Below are positions 35,186-47,400 of a stretch of DNA of 64,000 bases, piece by piece; positions within the stretch are counted from its first letter, which is position 1; each line of letters opens with the position of its first letter. Location: contig BCIK01000004.1 in assembly GCA_039545295.1 (NCBI GenBank), positions 1,117,389-1,181,388 on the forward strand, given 5' to 3'. The notes below the pieces were generated by a model, which was not told where the DNA came from, ran no database searches, and saw only the letters and a program-made list of their open reading frames with translations. This DNA comes from Udeniomyces pyricola. Its lineage: Eukaryota > Basidiomycota > Tremellomycetes > Cystofilobasidiales > Mrakiaceae. A program made the position numbers and the translations under genes.

Positions 35186-35838
35186 CTAACGATCGTAATG
35201 TTTCTTTTGCGGTGGATGCACAGTGCCATCAGGTAAGTTCTGGTGCTGCTGGAGCAATCGAGAGAGAAGGCCCCCACCAGATCCTGCAAGACCGACGGGA
35301 CCTGAGAGGAAGGGAAGTGAGACGGCGAGAGGGGAGGGGAATAGAGAGAGGAAAAGAAGGCAGCCAACTTTAGCGCCCGTGCCGTGAGACCGATAAAGCC
35401 GATGAAACACGTTGGCGAGGGCGCCTCCGTTCCGTCCACGTCTGGCAACGGTGGTGCTGCTCCCAATCATACGAAGCTTGACCCCATGAGAACCATCATT
35501 TTGTACTCACGTTCTGACCCAAAACTACCTTGACTGAGCCTCCTGAAGAACCCACTCGGTCCACTCAGTTCGCTCGACGGACTCGGCACAGACGACGACG
35601 CAGCGGAGAACGACATAGTGCCCGTGGTGCCCGCCGTTGCCGACGAGCTAGTATCGGAGGAGTACGAGTTATGGCGCGTGCGATCGGGATACTCACACCC
35701 TCCCATGGAATGCGTGCCGTCGGCAAAGGTGGAGAGGATGGCGTCCCAAGGGGATGAAGACGGGCGAGAGGGTTGCGGTCGGTTGGACTCTTGAATCGAA
35801 GGCATCGGAGTCGCAGGGATGGATATCGAAGAGGCCAT
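35186..35838 (-). CDS. Small Ser/Gly-rich protein, exon joins uncertain
   Basis: I do not recognise it. The first exon begins with ATG at 35838 (MASSISIPATPMPSIQ) and is Ser/Thr/Pro-rich, ending GFFRRLSQGSFGSE, an arginine-directed phosphorylation-like site (inference). The last exon reads GLAGSGGGLLSRLL and ends PPQKKHYDR before TAG at 35186. Two splicing solutions exist for the middle. One uses donor GTGAGT after 35511 and a short exon ending in ATCG. The other uses a donor after 35507 and gives RGRNGGALANVFHRLYR but does not join the last exon in phase. Length is therefore about 165-180 aa. Proteins of this make-up are common in basidiomycetes and mostly uncharacterised. Confidence 0.55.
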
Positions 35839-36994
35839 GATGTCGTAGCAAGGATTTGGTGGTAGGGTTGTGGGAGAAGATGAGTGTATGTGTGAGTGTA
35901 TGATTTGAAAAGGTGAGCAAGTGTAGGTTGGCGGATCTGAATGGGATGTGGAGTCGTGAAGGGGTGGCGGATGTCGATGAAGTTGAGCTAGAAGGCGGTG
36001 TGAGATAGGGGAGGCGGGCTTGTGCGGGTTTCCCGGTATGTCGAAACGTCGAAAGTCATGCATCATGATACATGGACGAAGGGGAGGTGGGTTAGTGACG
36101 CGTTCATGGGTTTAGACGTCACACGACCATTTAGCCAGATTCATCAGCCCATATTTCAAGGGAACACTAGCTATAGAATCACAAGGCTGTATAGAGAGCA
36201 GGTCATGACCTACGTTCACCAGCGAGAAGCGATCCCGATATAATCACCAGTTTAATTGTCGAATTAACGTGCTAATCGACGTGGGACATGAAGGGGATCG
36301 GATGAGAGGAGAATGTGTTTGAAGCAACAACCAAGAACGACTTGAATATAAATATCACCATCGATCCACCATAAACGAAAGGGGCAGAACGAGGAGCTAA
36401 GACAAAGCTGAGCGGGACCTGCACGCTTGGCTGGCGATTGATGATTATTATCATCATTCAAGGGGCTGTACTACGGCTGGTGGATCCTCTCAGATCAGTT
36501 CAACCAACACATGTCCATTTGAGGTCCAAGATGCTTGGTAGGCTTGGTTGATCTTGCGTCGAGGTGTAAACAAGTGGCCGGTCAGTAAAATCTCAAGCAA
36601 TAAAGCTAGTTGCACAACAAATATTACGTTGCCGACCGATCCGGATGCTCGTTGTGTCTCGCTGTCCGGGATCGCCGGGCCGTCAGTCGCACCTCTCGAC
36701 ACTCTTCGAACCAGAAATCAGACTTGCTGCAAATTACGAGATCTTGGTTCGATTGTTCTTTCTATCTGTCAATCTATCTAGCTGTCGGAAATTACTTGTT
36801 GTCGTGATGTCTTCGAATTCATCAAACTCATCGATACCCGGAAAATGGGCGCAAGAGATGTCGCTTGAAAGGGGACCCTACCAGTTCGGGCAATGCACAT
36901 TTGAACTGCATGATGTCGAGTCCACCAGGATATCCGCTGATAGCGTCCTTGAGTCTTCTCTTCTCCCCAGCTTCCGACATCCATCTCACCCATC
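35839..36994. other. Divergent intergenic region
   Basis: Upstream of the small Ser-rich gene (-) and the Kelch gene (+). Short frames only, none resembling a known protein. AT-rich patches near 36340-36350 and 36600-36625. Confidence 0.5.
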
Positions 36995-38328
36995 ATGACT
37001 CTCGTAGCGACCTGGACCAAGATCAGCCCTTCAATCTCTCTCCACCGGTCATCGCTTGCGCTATCTGTGATTGGAGACAAAGCGTACATCTTTGGCGGGG
37101 AGCTTGTGCCCCGAACCCCGCTCGACGGCCATCTCTATCAGCTCGATCTCAACGGTCCGTACTCCTGCCGTCCTCAGCTGACACGGCTCAACTGACAGAT
37201 GATGATCTGACCCCTGTCTGGTGGATCTCAGATGGTAACGTCGACGTCTTCAAGGCTTCCGAGGGGACAACGGATTGGCCGTCTGCTCGTGTAGGCTCGG
37301 CCAGTGCCGTCATTGGAACAGACGTGAGCGCCTCTAGGTTCATCTTTCCTTTGACCCAACAGTCATCCTTCGCCTTCCGACTGACAGTCTGCTTTTCAAT
37401 CAATGATGTCTTGCAGCTCTACATCTGGGGAGGTCGTGGCGGAAAATCAATGTCGCCCAGCTCTGGCGAGTTATACAAGTTCGACACCCTAACCTCGACG
37501 TTCTCGCTTGTCTCCGTCGCGCCGTCCCTCGAAGGGAATCAGCCCGAGGATCGGTCATTCCACGTTCTCGCTACACACGGAGTGAGTCTATCAACACTTT
37601 ATAAGGATACAAAAGACATTGCTTCTTCAGCTTCGAATGCTGACGCAGCAAACGATCTCTTGGAACCCCGCACCTTTCAGTCCACATTGTACCTCCACGC
37701 CGGCTGTCCCATCAAAGGCCGCCTCCCCACCCTTCACTCCCTTGATATTTCTTCATCCTCTCCTGCCTGGAAAGCCCTCCCCTCTGCTCCAGGACCCGGC
37801 CGAGGCGGCACCAATCTTGCCCTCGTTCATCCACCTGCTTCATCCTCTCCATTCTTTGCCCGTTTCGGTGGCTTTGCAGGACACGAGCTCTCCGACCTAG
37901 CCCTCTTCTGTCTATCCACGGGTGAATGGTCTTCTCCTACGTTGAAAGCAGGTTCTCCTACACCCGCGCCGAGAAGCGTCGCCGGCTTCGTTGGTCTGCC
38001 CGCTCCACTGTCCATCTCCCCCGAGTCAGCCATCCTCGCGTATCTCTTTCTTGGAGAAGCGGATCCTACGGCACCGGAAGTCGGCCATGATGGGGCGGGA
38101 GGTTTCCACGAAGCATCTCCGGTATGGGCGTTCTGCTCGACGGCGAAGGAGACCGTGTTCGAATGGAAGCAGGTCGATGTGCTTGAGGGACACGACCGAC
38201 CCGAGGGACTGGGCTGGTTCGGCGCAGATTGGTGGGAGGGCGGTCACGGGGCCGTGTTGTTCGGGGGATTGGAAAGCGGAAATGAGAGAAGGGGGGACGG
38301 GTGGGTGCTTAGGATCGAGGTGAAGTGA
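36995..38328 (+). CDS. Kelch-repeat beta-propeller protein
   Basis: Predicted 365 aa, four exons: 36995-37154, 37199-37323, 37417-37581, 37681-38328, all in phase. The chain is built of Kelch-type blades: WTKI at the start, then GDKAYIFGGEL with DGHLYQLDLN, PSARVGSASAVIG with DLYIWGGRGG and GELYKFDTLT, RSFHVLATHG with TLYLHAGCP, RGGTNLALV with FARFGGFAG, and HGAVLFGGL near the end with GDGWVLRIEV closing the ring. About six blades can be counted, enough for a complete propeller. No F-box, BTB or signal peptide is visible. Fungal proteins of this kind are usually cytosolic adaptors, and a relation to simple two-domain-free Kelch proteins such as Tea1-like or nitrile-specifier-like ones is possible but not shown. 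Confidence 0.9.
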
Positions 38329-39100
38329 ACAGGACGGGTCGAATCCGAGGCAGGAGCGGCGATCCTGAGGAACAAGCTCGTTTCTCTTGCCCTTTTCTCC
38401 TTTTTTTTTTTTTCACATGAATTGAAAGAGTGAGGCAGTCATGAATGGGACGATGAGGAACATAGCTCGGAGCTTTCAACTTGGGATCTGGCCGAGGATG
38501 ATTCCACCAAATTGAATCGAGCTGCTTAATTTTTGATTGAATATTTAGTTGTCGTCACGCCTCGGTATACATATCGATCTCATTGTTCGGGGAGATTACG
38601 ATGAGCTCTATGTCGTCATTTTCTGTGCGTGACAAACATGGTTCGATCCTTGATGGTGCATAGTGCATGGGGCATGGTGCATAGTGTGATTATCCAACAG
38701 GCGGGATGGATCGACCCTTGCATCTCCGACGATTGGGCCAATGAAATGGAGGTCGTCGAGGCCGTCGAAATTGATTGGCACTTGAGGTTACGAATTCCCG
38801 TTGGCCCCCACATGCCGCATGAAGAACCCAGTCTTGCACGCGCGCATGAGCGAGCGAGAACCGGCATCTTCGGCCCTAGAGCTCGTGGCTGCGACATCCC
38901 CTCCTCCTCTGGCTTCAGCCACTACGGCCTCTTTCCACTTCGTCTTTTCTCGTCCCTCCTACATCTTACCCCTCTCAGCGTTTGCCACGCCTTCTCGGCT
39001 CATCACCACTCCTTAGCCGACGGTCCTTGGATACATTCGCCCTATTCTGCCCCTTCCCCTGCCAAGTTTCTAAGCCTACATCATTCCCTGCATCGGTTCA
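38329..39100. other. Intergenic region
   Basis: Between the Kelch gene and the fungal_trans factor, both +. It contains a short imperfect GTGCATAG repeat near 38656-38690 and C/T-rich sequence leading into the next start codon. No gene seen. Confidence 0.5.
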
Positions 39101-42100
39101 ATGAACCCCAACGCGTTGCCGCTCGACTTGCAAGCTCAGCTCCAGAGTCTCCTCGCACAGAACCAAGCCAACTCCTATCCACCCCCTCGCTCAGTCCAGC
39201 CCCTACGACATGAGCACCAACAGTCACAGTCACACCAGCATCGTCAACAGTCCCACCCTCAACCCCGCCGCCACCAGCAGCATTCATCGCATCAACCACA
39301 ATCCCATGATCATTATCAGCGGCAACAGCGCGTCTCCCGGTCTGGCCCAGACCCAAACGCCCATGCTGCCTGGCTCGAGCGCCCGCGGATCAACGCTCAC
39401 ACCGACACCAACACTCCTACCGCATCCGACGATCACATGTCGGGTGGGTCGAGCAATTATGAGGCGGGTAGTGTCAGCGGCGCAGATGGCAGCAACGGAA
39501 GCTCGATGGCAAGGGATCCAGGAGCATGCGAACGCGGATCGACGAAGCTGCAAGTGCCATTCTTCAGAGTGAGTCTTCGTCTGAAGCTACACACTCGAGA
39601 CCGAACGACGCAAGATGGAACATGCCATCGTAACCCTCTTCCTAGCCTTCCCTAATACGAGGTAAAATGAGACGGCCACCGCGTATAGCCGTTGCGAGCA
39701 AGAGAGATAGAAAGGGAGGGAGGCAGGAGGCGCGACGTCAAACCGGGCCCGTAGCTGCCAGCGTGGGAACATGAAACCCGGCCCTGCCGAAGCTGTTGTC
39801 TTTGCATCGTCTCTGGTGCTGATCGACTTAACATTCTTGCCTATGCTTGCATGTCTTCCTCCTCCTATCTTTGTCTTCTGTTGTAGTGGTTTGGGCCGAC
39901 AGCATATACTCCGGGTTTCAAGCGAATCCGTGTTGAGGTCCAAGAGGAGAGTGACACACCCGACAATGAGCCGGCGGCGGCCTCCGCCTCCACAACTACC
40001 CACGCCCTTCCCCCATTCGCTCCCAGCCGACCGTTGTCGTCCTTTCCTTACGATTCGGCACCGTTCACGACCCAACGACCGCTCTCTTCACCGCACTCGT
40101 ACTCGGGTCGGTCCTCACCATCTCCAGGTTCAACGTCGTCCGCGTCACTTGCCCACTCATCACCTGACGGCAACGGCCGCAGCAGGAGTCAGGACCTCCG
40201 GCGGAAACGAGAGGCCGAGCTCGAAGAGTATCGCAACGCTTGCTTCAAGAGCAAAAAGCAGACGGAACCGACAGATGAGTTGTTCGAGCACCTGCTCGAG
40301 GTCTTTTGGCGAGATCTCGGCTGTCACTTTCCATTCATGAACCGAGCTCAGTGAGTGAAAGAATCATCCTTGACGTCGGCGTCTGATTTCAGTCTGGCCA
40401 TCAAAAGTGCTTGACGCTTCTTCCTTGCTGAGATCGATTGTTTGGGTGCTCCTATCGATCAGAATTCTGGACCAACATCGAACGCACACCCTACCGGCGT
40501 TGCTCGCCAACTCCATCTGCGCGTGTGCCTCGCGGTTCTCTTCCCATCCACTTCTTCTTCGCTTACGATCCGATCCGACCCGCCTGTGGGAGGCTGCCAT
40601 CCCGTTTGAGGACTCGGCCAAGAAGTTGCTGGTGCCCGTTTTGAGCTTCCCGTCGGAAGAGACTGCTGTCGCGCTGGTGTTGGTGCGTGTGTCGCGTCCT
40701 GGCTTGGGTTTCGAGGCTGACCAGCTAGTTTGGGTCAGAAAGGATTGGTGGATTGAGGCTCGAGAGCTTGTGATGCTGACAGATTGGCATCGTTTTGACT
40801 TGCTGTCTTATCTCAGTTGGCGTGGAACGAGTTCGGCTCGGGTACGAAACATCCTGTGTGTCTGCGTAGACGATTGGTGTGGCCACATGTTCTAACGTTT
40901 TGTTCTCTCTTGTGCCTCAACTTCATGTAGGAAGAGATAGTGGGATGTGGATGTATGGTAAGCTCGCTCTCAAGAGATTCGGGTTCATGGTTTTTGACTC
41001 GTCTGCATAGCCGTAGTGGACGTTTTCAACTGACTATGACTCATTCGCGGACCCGTTCAATCAGTTGGGATGGCAATCCGAAGTACGCATGTATCTGTTC
41101 AGTCTCTTAAGTCATCATGTTGTCCAAAGGTACTCATAGATGTTACTCTTCTGGTCTTTCTCGCCGAGTAGTGATCCAAGACTTGGGCATGAGCCACGAG
41201 GCTTCCATCGTACGTCAGGCCTCGGCGTTTGAGATTGCTCGCAAGCGGTTGCTGTTTTGGTGGGTGGCCTTTTCTACGTTCTCTTGGGCTTTCCTGATGC
41301 TTGAACACGCATGATGATAGGACTGAATCATACCCGTGTCGAATTGGCGTCTACTCAGGTCGGTCTTTTTTCTCGATCGCGTCACTTGCTACGGAACTGG
41401 TCGAGCTGTAACGCTGGCCGAGTCCGATATCGACGTCCTCCTTCCCTCGCAAGCCGACTGTGAACTCGTCTCGCCTACGATCTCCCCCCCTACGACATCG
41501 GCCAATGTCAATCCGCCGCCACCGAACCCATGGCCTGCCTTGATCATGATTGTCGTCCATCGTGGACGCATAAGCGACTGCCTCAACAAGCCTGGCGGAG
41601 GCGCAACCGAAAGAGCGTCGAGGCAACGGTTGGAGAGCATGCAAGCCAACTTGATTCATTACTATTCCAACATGCCTCCAGCCCTGCAGTTCAGTGTCCA
41701 GACGTTCAAGATGTACCGAGTAAGGCCTTGCCCATCGTACCTCTTGCAACTCACGATTCAAGTGCGATATCTGTTTCGAGAGACTGATGTTCTTCCCTCC
41801 TCGGCTTGTCTTTTCCTGGTTTAGGACCTCCAACTGTCACCCTCGTTTCTTCTCCTTCACCTTCTCTTCCACTCAGTCATCACTGTCCTCCATCGCCCTT
41901 CAATATTGCAACTGTTTGGACCCGATGACCAAGTCCTCATGGAAACAAACGTCGAAGTTTCAAGATCGTCTGCACGGAGTGAGTTGTTCTTTGCTCGGTT
42001 GCAATCGGACAATTCTCAAGTCTCTAATCCTCGTTGATGTCGATTTTTTTTTTTGTGTACTTGCCTGCAGCCTTAGCAAACATGCTCAGCTACGCGGATA

Positions 42101-43600
42101 GTGCAGGACCGATAGCTGTCCTCGCCAACCCAATGGCAGACCAGGTAAGTTGAGTCTTGTAACTTTGAACCCACGGCGACTCCACCACTCTGTGGTACTC
42201 ACGCGGACATCTACGTTGATGTTCTCATCCAGGCCATCTTCATCTGCGCGATCGCTTTCTTGGATGAGCGGTCGACCCTCGAAGTCTCACGTCGACTCGA
42301 TCTATCCAACCTATCCATGACGTCGAGTCGCACAACAACCACCAAGCCATCAGGCAGCGGTTCCAAAACGCCAACTTCCATGAAGGTTCTTCGGTAGGGC
42401 CTTATATATAGATATTCATACCCATATATCCTGTTTCCCTTGATGATGACGAATCCTGATGGCCTGGCTTGATGTTCTTTGACCAAATCTTGCGTACAGC
42501 TCGTTTACCACGTCCAAAGTGACCGTTTCGACCTCGGCCCTCAAAAACCTGATAAGCCGGTGGGCTGGCGTCGGCTGGGTTCTTCGGACGATTGACCAGA
42601 AGCAGCGTGGACTTTTAGCTGAAGAAGTCGATCCAGATTTCAACAATGAAGGCCAAGATGGAGCCGGAGAGCATGCAGTGCCGGTCTTGTTCCGTGAGTG
42701 TTCTTGTTGTCGTCTTTTTTTTGAACGAGATGTGGGACGGAGCGCTGATGTTGCTTGCTTATGCTTTTCGATCTGGCGTTGTCGTTTGATTTGTGGCTTT
42801 GGATGTCGTTTGTGTAGCGAGAGATCCTGCATTGATCCAAGCTTGGCTGAGACGCGAATGGAACGAGAGTAATGGCAAGGGCTCTCCGACCTCGAGTCAA
42901 GGCGATACTCAAGCTGCCATGGCCGCCTTCATTCAGTCCTCTGCTGCCGCCGCGGCTGGTCATCATCAGTCAACACCTGGCGGGAGCGAGGCAGGTGGAG
43001 CTCATTGGCCTCCGCTTGGTCAGGATGGTTTCGACGCTCAGATGTTCCTCGAGCAACGTGAGTACGACCTGACAGATCTGTCAGGTGACGACCCATCGTT
43101 TAAACAATTGAAACTGATATGGTTGAGATCATGGTGATTTGGGGTTTCGCGTGCAGTTCCTTCAGATGTCGGTCTCAGGTACGTTGGAGGAGTGTAAAAG
43201 CTCGTGTTGCTTCGTTTTAGTTTTTATCTTTATTATCAAATTCATATCCATTCTAACCTCGCTCTCTCTTTTTGTCATGTTTGGGATCTTTTTCAGCTTC
43301 ACGGGTCAATCCCTCGACGCCTCGACCGGGTTGACTATGTCTCTCGACGCACCAGATTTCTCCACGTTCGTCAATGCCAACGGCTCGCTCGAAGCCAGCG
43401 GATTCCCGTTGTCCTCCTCAGCCTCCTCGATAGCTTCCACATCCCATGCATCCGTGCCGTCGTCGTCTCAGCAACCTCCGTTTTTGTTCGATGGGATCGA
43501 TCAGGCCATGCTCGATACGCTGGCGTTTGATGAGAATGGGTTACCGAGCGAGAGCTTTTTTAGTGATGTGGTGTGGGGCGGAGGGCAGGTGCTTGATTGA
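39101..43600 (+). CDS. Fungal_trans-domain transcription factor, Zn cluster not intact
   Basis: Nuclear regulator, predicted 939 aa. Fifteen exons: 39101-39568, 39887-40350, 40463-40682, 40817-40841, 40931-40957, 41065-41082, 41172-41259, 41359-41719, 41825-41978, 42071-42144, 42233-42393, 42500-42693, 42818-43057, 43157-43178, 43297-43600; the total is a whole number of codons. The N-terminal exon is Gln/His/Ser-rich. From about residue 270 the fungal-specific transcription factor domain is clear: DELFEHLLEVFWRDLGCHFP, LPALLANSICACASRFS, LAWNEFGSG-RDSGMWMY-VGMAIRMIQDLGMS, RKRLLFW-SVFFLDRVTCYGTG, QANLIHYYSNMPP, and LLLHLLFHSVITVLHRPS. Such proteins normally carry an N-terminal Zn2Cys6 cluster. 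Here only fragments are visible (see findings), so the second exon join and DNA-binding ability are uncertain. The tail is acidic and Ser-rich, as in activation domains (inference). Confidence 0.85.
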
Positions 43601-44221
43601 GGGGGCTCGAGAGGGAATTTGGGAGGGAGAAGGGCATCCTTGGTTGTTTGGCAGTAGTGGGTTGGTGGGATAGTCCGGAGAACGAGTGCGCGGTTGACGA
43701 AGTAAAGGCACGGAAGGTTGAGGGCGACAACGGAATGAGTGTCTTGTCAGGTTGGGTGGATCATCGATATTTGGGGGGGGGGGGTGGTCTGGAAGGTGTA
43801 CGTAGCATTGGATGTGTTCAAAATTCTTTCGAGTTACGTTGTTTCTTGCAAATTTTCATATTACTATTTAACTACATAGAATCGGGCTTGATCTCTGGAC
43901 TCGATTAATGTTTTTGTTTTTTATTTCTATCTTAATTGCCCGTCGACCAAAGACGTACAGAAAGAGAAAGAGAACGCCGGTTGAGTATATACTTTGGTTT
44001 GGTTGGACCAGGGGTGATGAGTTGCAAGTAACATGCGCGTGGCAATATGGATCGTCTCCACTTTTCTCAAAGAAAAGACAGTCGCGCGGCTCAAGCCACC
44101 TCCCCCTTTTTGTTTCCGTCTCGAACGACTTGTTCGTGATCCGTTTAGCTCAATCGCTGCTATTAGACCGCTCATCGTTCATCACCCCTCCACTTGCCGC
44201 CGACGCTCGTCTTCCCATTCG

Positions 44222-44254
<33 letters not shown>

Positions 44255-44467
44255 TCATTCTTGCATACACTCTCGGCTCCCCAAGTCAATTGCTTCAACC
44301 TATACGCTCGCTTTTACCTCGACTCCACCTGAGTCCTCAACCGCGCGCGTCATCGTCTCTCTGCTCAACCCGTCGACGCCGCCGTAAGACCATCCCCCCT
44401 TCCCGCACGGACTCCTCGTCCTTCCCCTCTCCATCTTCGCTTTCTTCCTTGGTCTGAACCCCATCCC
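43601..44467. other. Upstream region of the CSC1-type channel gene
   Basis: Contains a G run near 43774-43783, a (CA)n repeat at about 44226-44254 and no supported gene. Confidence 0.5.
44226..44254. repeat. (CA)n microsatellite
   Basis: About fourteen CA units, roughly 215 bases upstream of the channel start codon. Confidence 0.95.
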
Positions 44468-47400
44468 ATGGCGACAATCCAAGATAGAAGTTACTCGTCA
44501 GAGTATTCGGGTCTCTTGACGAACGTGACGGTGTCTCTTTGTATAGCGGGTGAGTCGAATTCCTCCCCCCTCCCCTTCGCTTGTGTTCCCTTTTGGTGGA
44601 CCAGGCCAAAGACAACGAAACGGCTCGTGCTTTCAGCCTCGCGTGATACTCGTTCATTAAGAAGACGTCCTTCTGACACTTTTGCATATTGTTCGGTACT
44701 TTGCCTGATGGAATGGTGAGGATAGGCTTTTGTCTATTCTCGTTTGAGACTCTGAGGCATGTCAGACGTCGAAGAGGCGATCCCAAACGCAAGCAGCAAT
44801 CGGATCGGAAGAGTCGAGAGAGTTGGGAGTTTGGCTAGTGAGTTCTTGGGCGTTCTCGATCGTGTCCTCGATGCTCGCTTCTGCAGTACTGATGAACTCC
44901 AAATCTGATCTGGTTCGAACCATTCTCGAAACTGTACACTGTGTTTGTGCATGCGGGTGGGGTATTCCTTCGGTGGCTTACGGCGATCTGCGATGTGTTG
45001 GCTCAGTCTCTACCAGGCTCGCGCATGGTCTCGGACGCCGTCACCGATGCACTTTCGGTTGCCTCTCGCATGGATCTATCAAGCAATTTGGTTCCCGGAA
45101 GAAGACATGGTCCCCAGAGTCGGTGTCGATCAGACGGTTCATGTCAGATATCTCGTACGTACATCGAACGGTTTCTGCATGACATGATACGATGGNNGGG
45201 NNCCCCCCCCCCCCCCTTGTTTGGTCGCTAGACTGATGACGAAGTCGATCTTGCTCTCATTCTCGTTTTCTTTTTCGTTCCGGTGACGTTACTTTGCTTT
45301 CTGCGGTTTACTCTGGGGCAACCAAAGCGGGCATGCTGTAAGTTGAGCACACTCGATCATCTGACGCGAGACAGAGGAATATCAGGCGGCTCACACCGAA
45401 CTCACGACTCGTTTCATAACGCTTGCTTTCCGCAGTCTTCTTTCTTCTCGTTCACACTTGTACGACCCTCCCAATTCTGCTCCCAATCCATATTCTTTAC
45501 GCTCCAACGGACATCTCCAAGACTTCGATGCTCCGGGCCTCCCTTTCGACCCTTATCTTGACCTCAAGCGGGAGACGATGGCTGTGGGTCCATCTGGTCA
45601 TCCTCATTTGGATCTTGTCCACTTGGATTCTATCGTTGATCTGGATCGCTTGGGGCGCGCTTCGTTGTGAGTCGAGCCATTTCTGCTTTTATTCGTTGAT
45701 CTTTTCTTTTCTTCTCAGGTCAGAAGGGTCTTTGATGATGGGGACTGAATCATCGTTGTCTGTGCGTTCGAAATTGTGCAGATCGACGTGATGAAGTTCG
45801 TCGGTCCCTCGAGTCGGCCCGTAAGACCGTTGGCGACCAAGCCACCCTACTCGAGATCCCAGACATGACGACTCGACTTGGTCAATCCTTTTCCAGTCGA
45901 CCCCGTCCATTGTCTGCCATGCCTCACGGACTATCCCCACTGTATTCTCAACAAGTCTCGGACCCTACGTCGACGAACCTTGCAGTTCCACCCATGCATA
46001 TCCCGTTACCCCACTCTGTGCCCTCGACACGACCTTCATCACCCGTTTCGACGTCTTTCCCCCCTTCGATTGCGTCTCCCTCAGGACCTCACTACCTACC
46101 TGATGGTCGACCGATTCTTAACGAGGGCCCTCGGGGCTGGCGGTACCGAACCGTGATGGTGCTCAACATTCCACCCGACATGCGAGACGAAGACTCCTTA
46201 CGCGCCTACTTTGAAGATGGCATGGAACGCTACGGCGTCATCCGGCCTCGGAAGGAAGGTGAAGGCGGACCCGACCCCACGGGCAAGCGGGGCAAGTTTG
46301 TCGTCGTCGAACGGCGGAGGAAGAATCGGTTGGAAGGCATCGTTCAGAATTTGGCGAGGATGAGTGAGGAAGGAAATGCTCCGAGGATGCAGGATCTCGA
46401 GACGGCTTCGAGGGTACCCAGTCGACTTGGTCGGGTAGGAGAGAGAAGAAGTGCAGATGGAGAGGAAGAGGAGGGGGAAGAGAACGACGACGATGATGGA
46501 GAGCCCTTGATCAGTGAAATCGTCATCGTCCGGCGAATGACGGAACTTCAGAAGTTAAGGGAGCGACGGGAGGACGTCCTCAAGCGATTAGAGATCGCTC
46601 ACATGTAAGTCACCTCTTTTCTTCCATCATTTTTCGGCTTGGCTCTGCCAGAGCAACGAATACAACGCTCGGCGAGAGCGACCATGGCTGATGAAGGCAT
46701 CTTGTTTTGCGATCCGGGTCTACCTTAGGGACCTTGTCAAGAACGTTATGGCTGCTGTGCGGAAGGGAAGGGAAGCTCAGCGGAGACGTGAAGGAGGCTC
46801 ACCTCAACGAGCGCTTGGCATGATCCCTCTTCCCACGATTTTCGTCTCGACTGACGTGAATCGCCCAACGCGAGGAGCCGACCCGGAAAAGGGCAAGGAG
46901 AAGCGGGCTGGCGAGGATACAGAAGGCGAAGGGGGAGCTCGTGAAGCGGCAGCCGTCGCTCGGGAGGCAGATGTGGCGAGTATGAGTAAAAGAGAGCGAA
47001 TGGCGTTGCTCGTCAAGGCACTGGGCAGGTTCCTCGATGAGGAGCAGGACAAGGGATATCTCTGGTCCAATGGAGGCGAAGGTGGATGGAAAGAACGCAA
47101 GGGTTTGATGGGGTGGATCCGAAGAGAGCAAGATGGGAATTCAGATCAGGCTAGGGCGGCGTCGAAAGGAGGTGGTGGGCATGTTCAAGATGGAAGTACG
47201 ACTGGTCAGGGCGATGATGACGAAGCCACGATTTGGGAGGTACGATCCATTTCTTCTGCCTTGACGCGTGTCGATTGTTTGTTCACATACAGCTCGACTT
47301 CAACCTACCTTGCTGCTGACCCTTTTTGTACATCAATCTTCTCATTTCAGGTTCTCCACTCACTCCCTCGACCACTTCTCGATCCATACCAACCCCTCAC

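Noticed and set aside
44226..44254. Short regular repeat as a possible CRISPR or regulatory array
   Set aside because: A simple CA dinucleotide repeat without spacers, in a eukaryotic promoter region.
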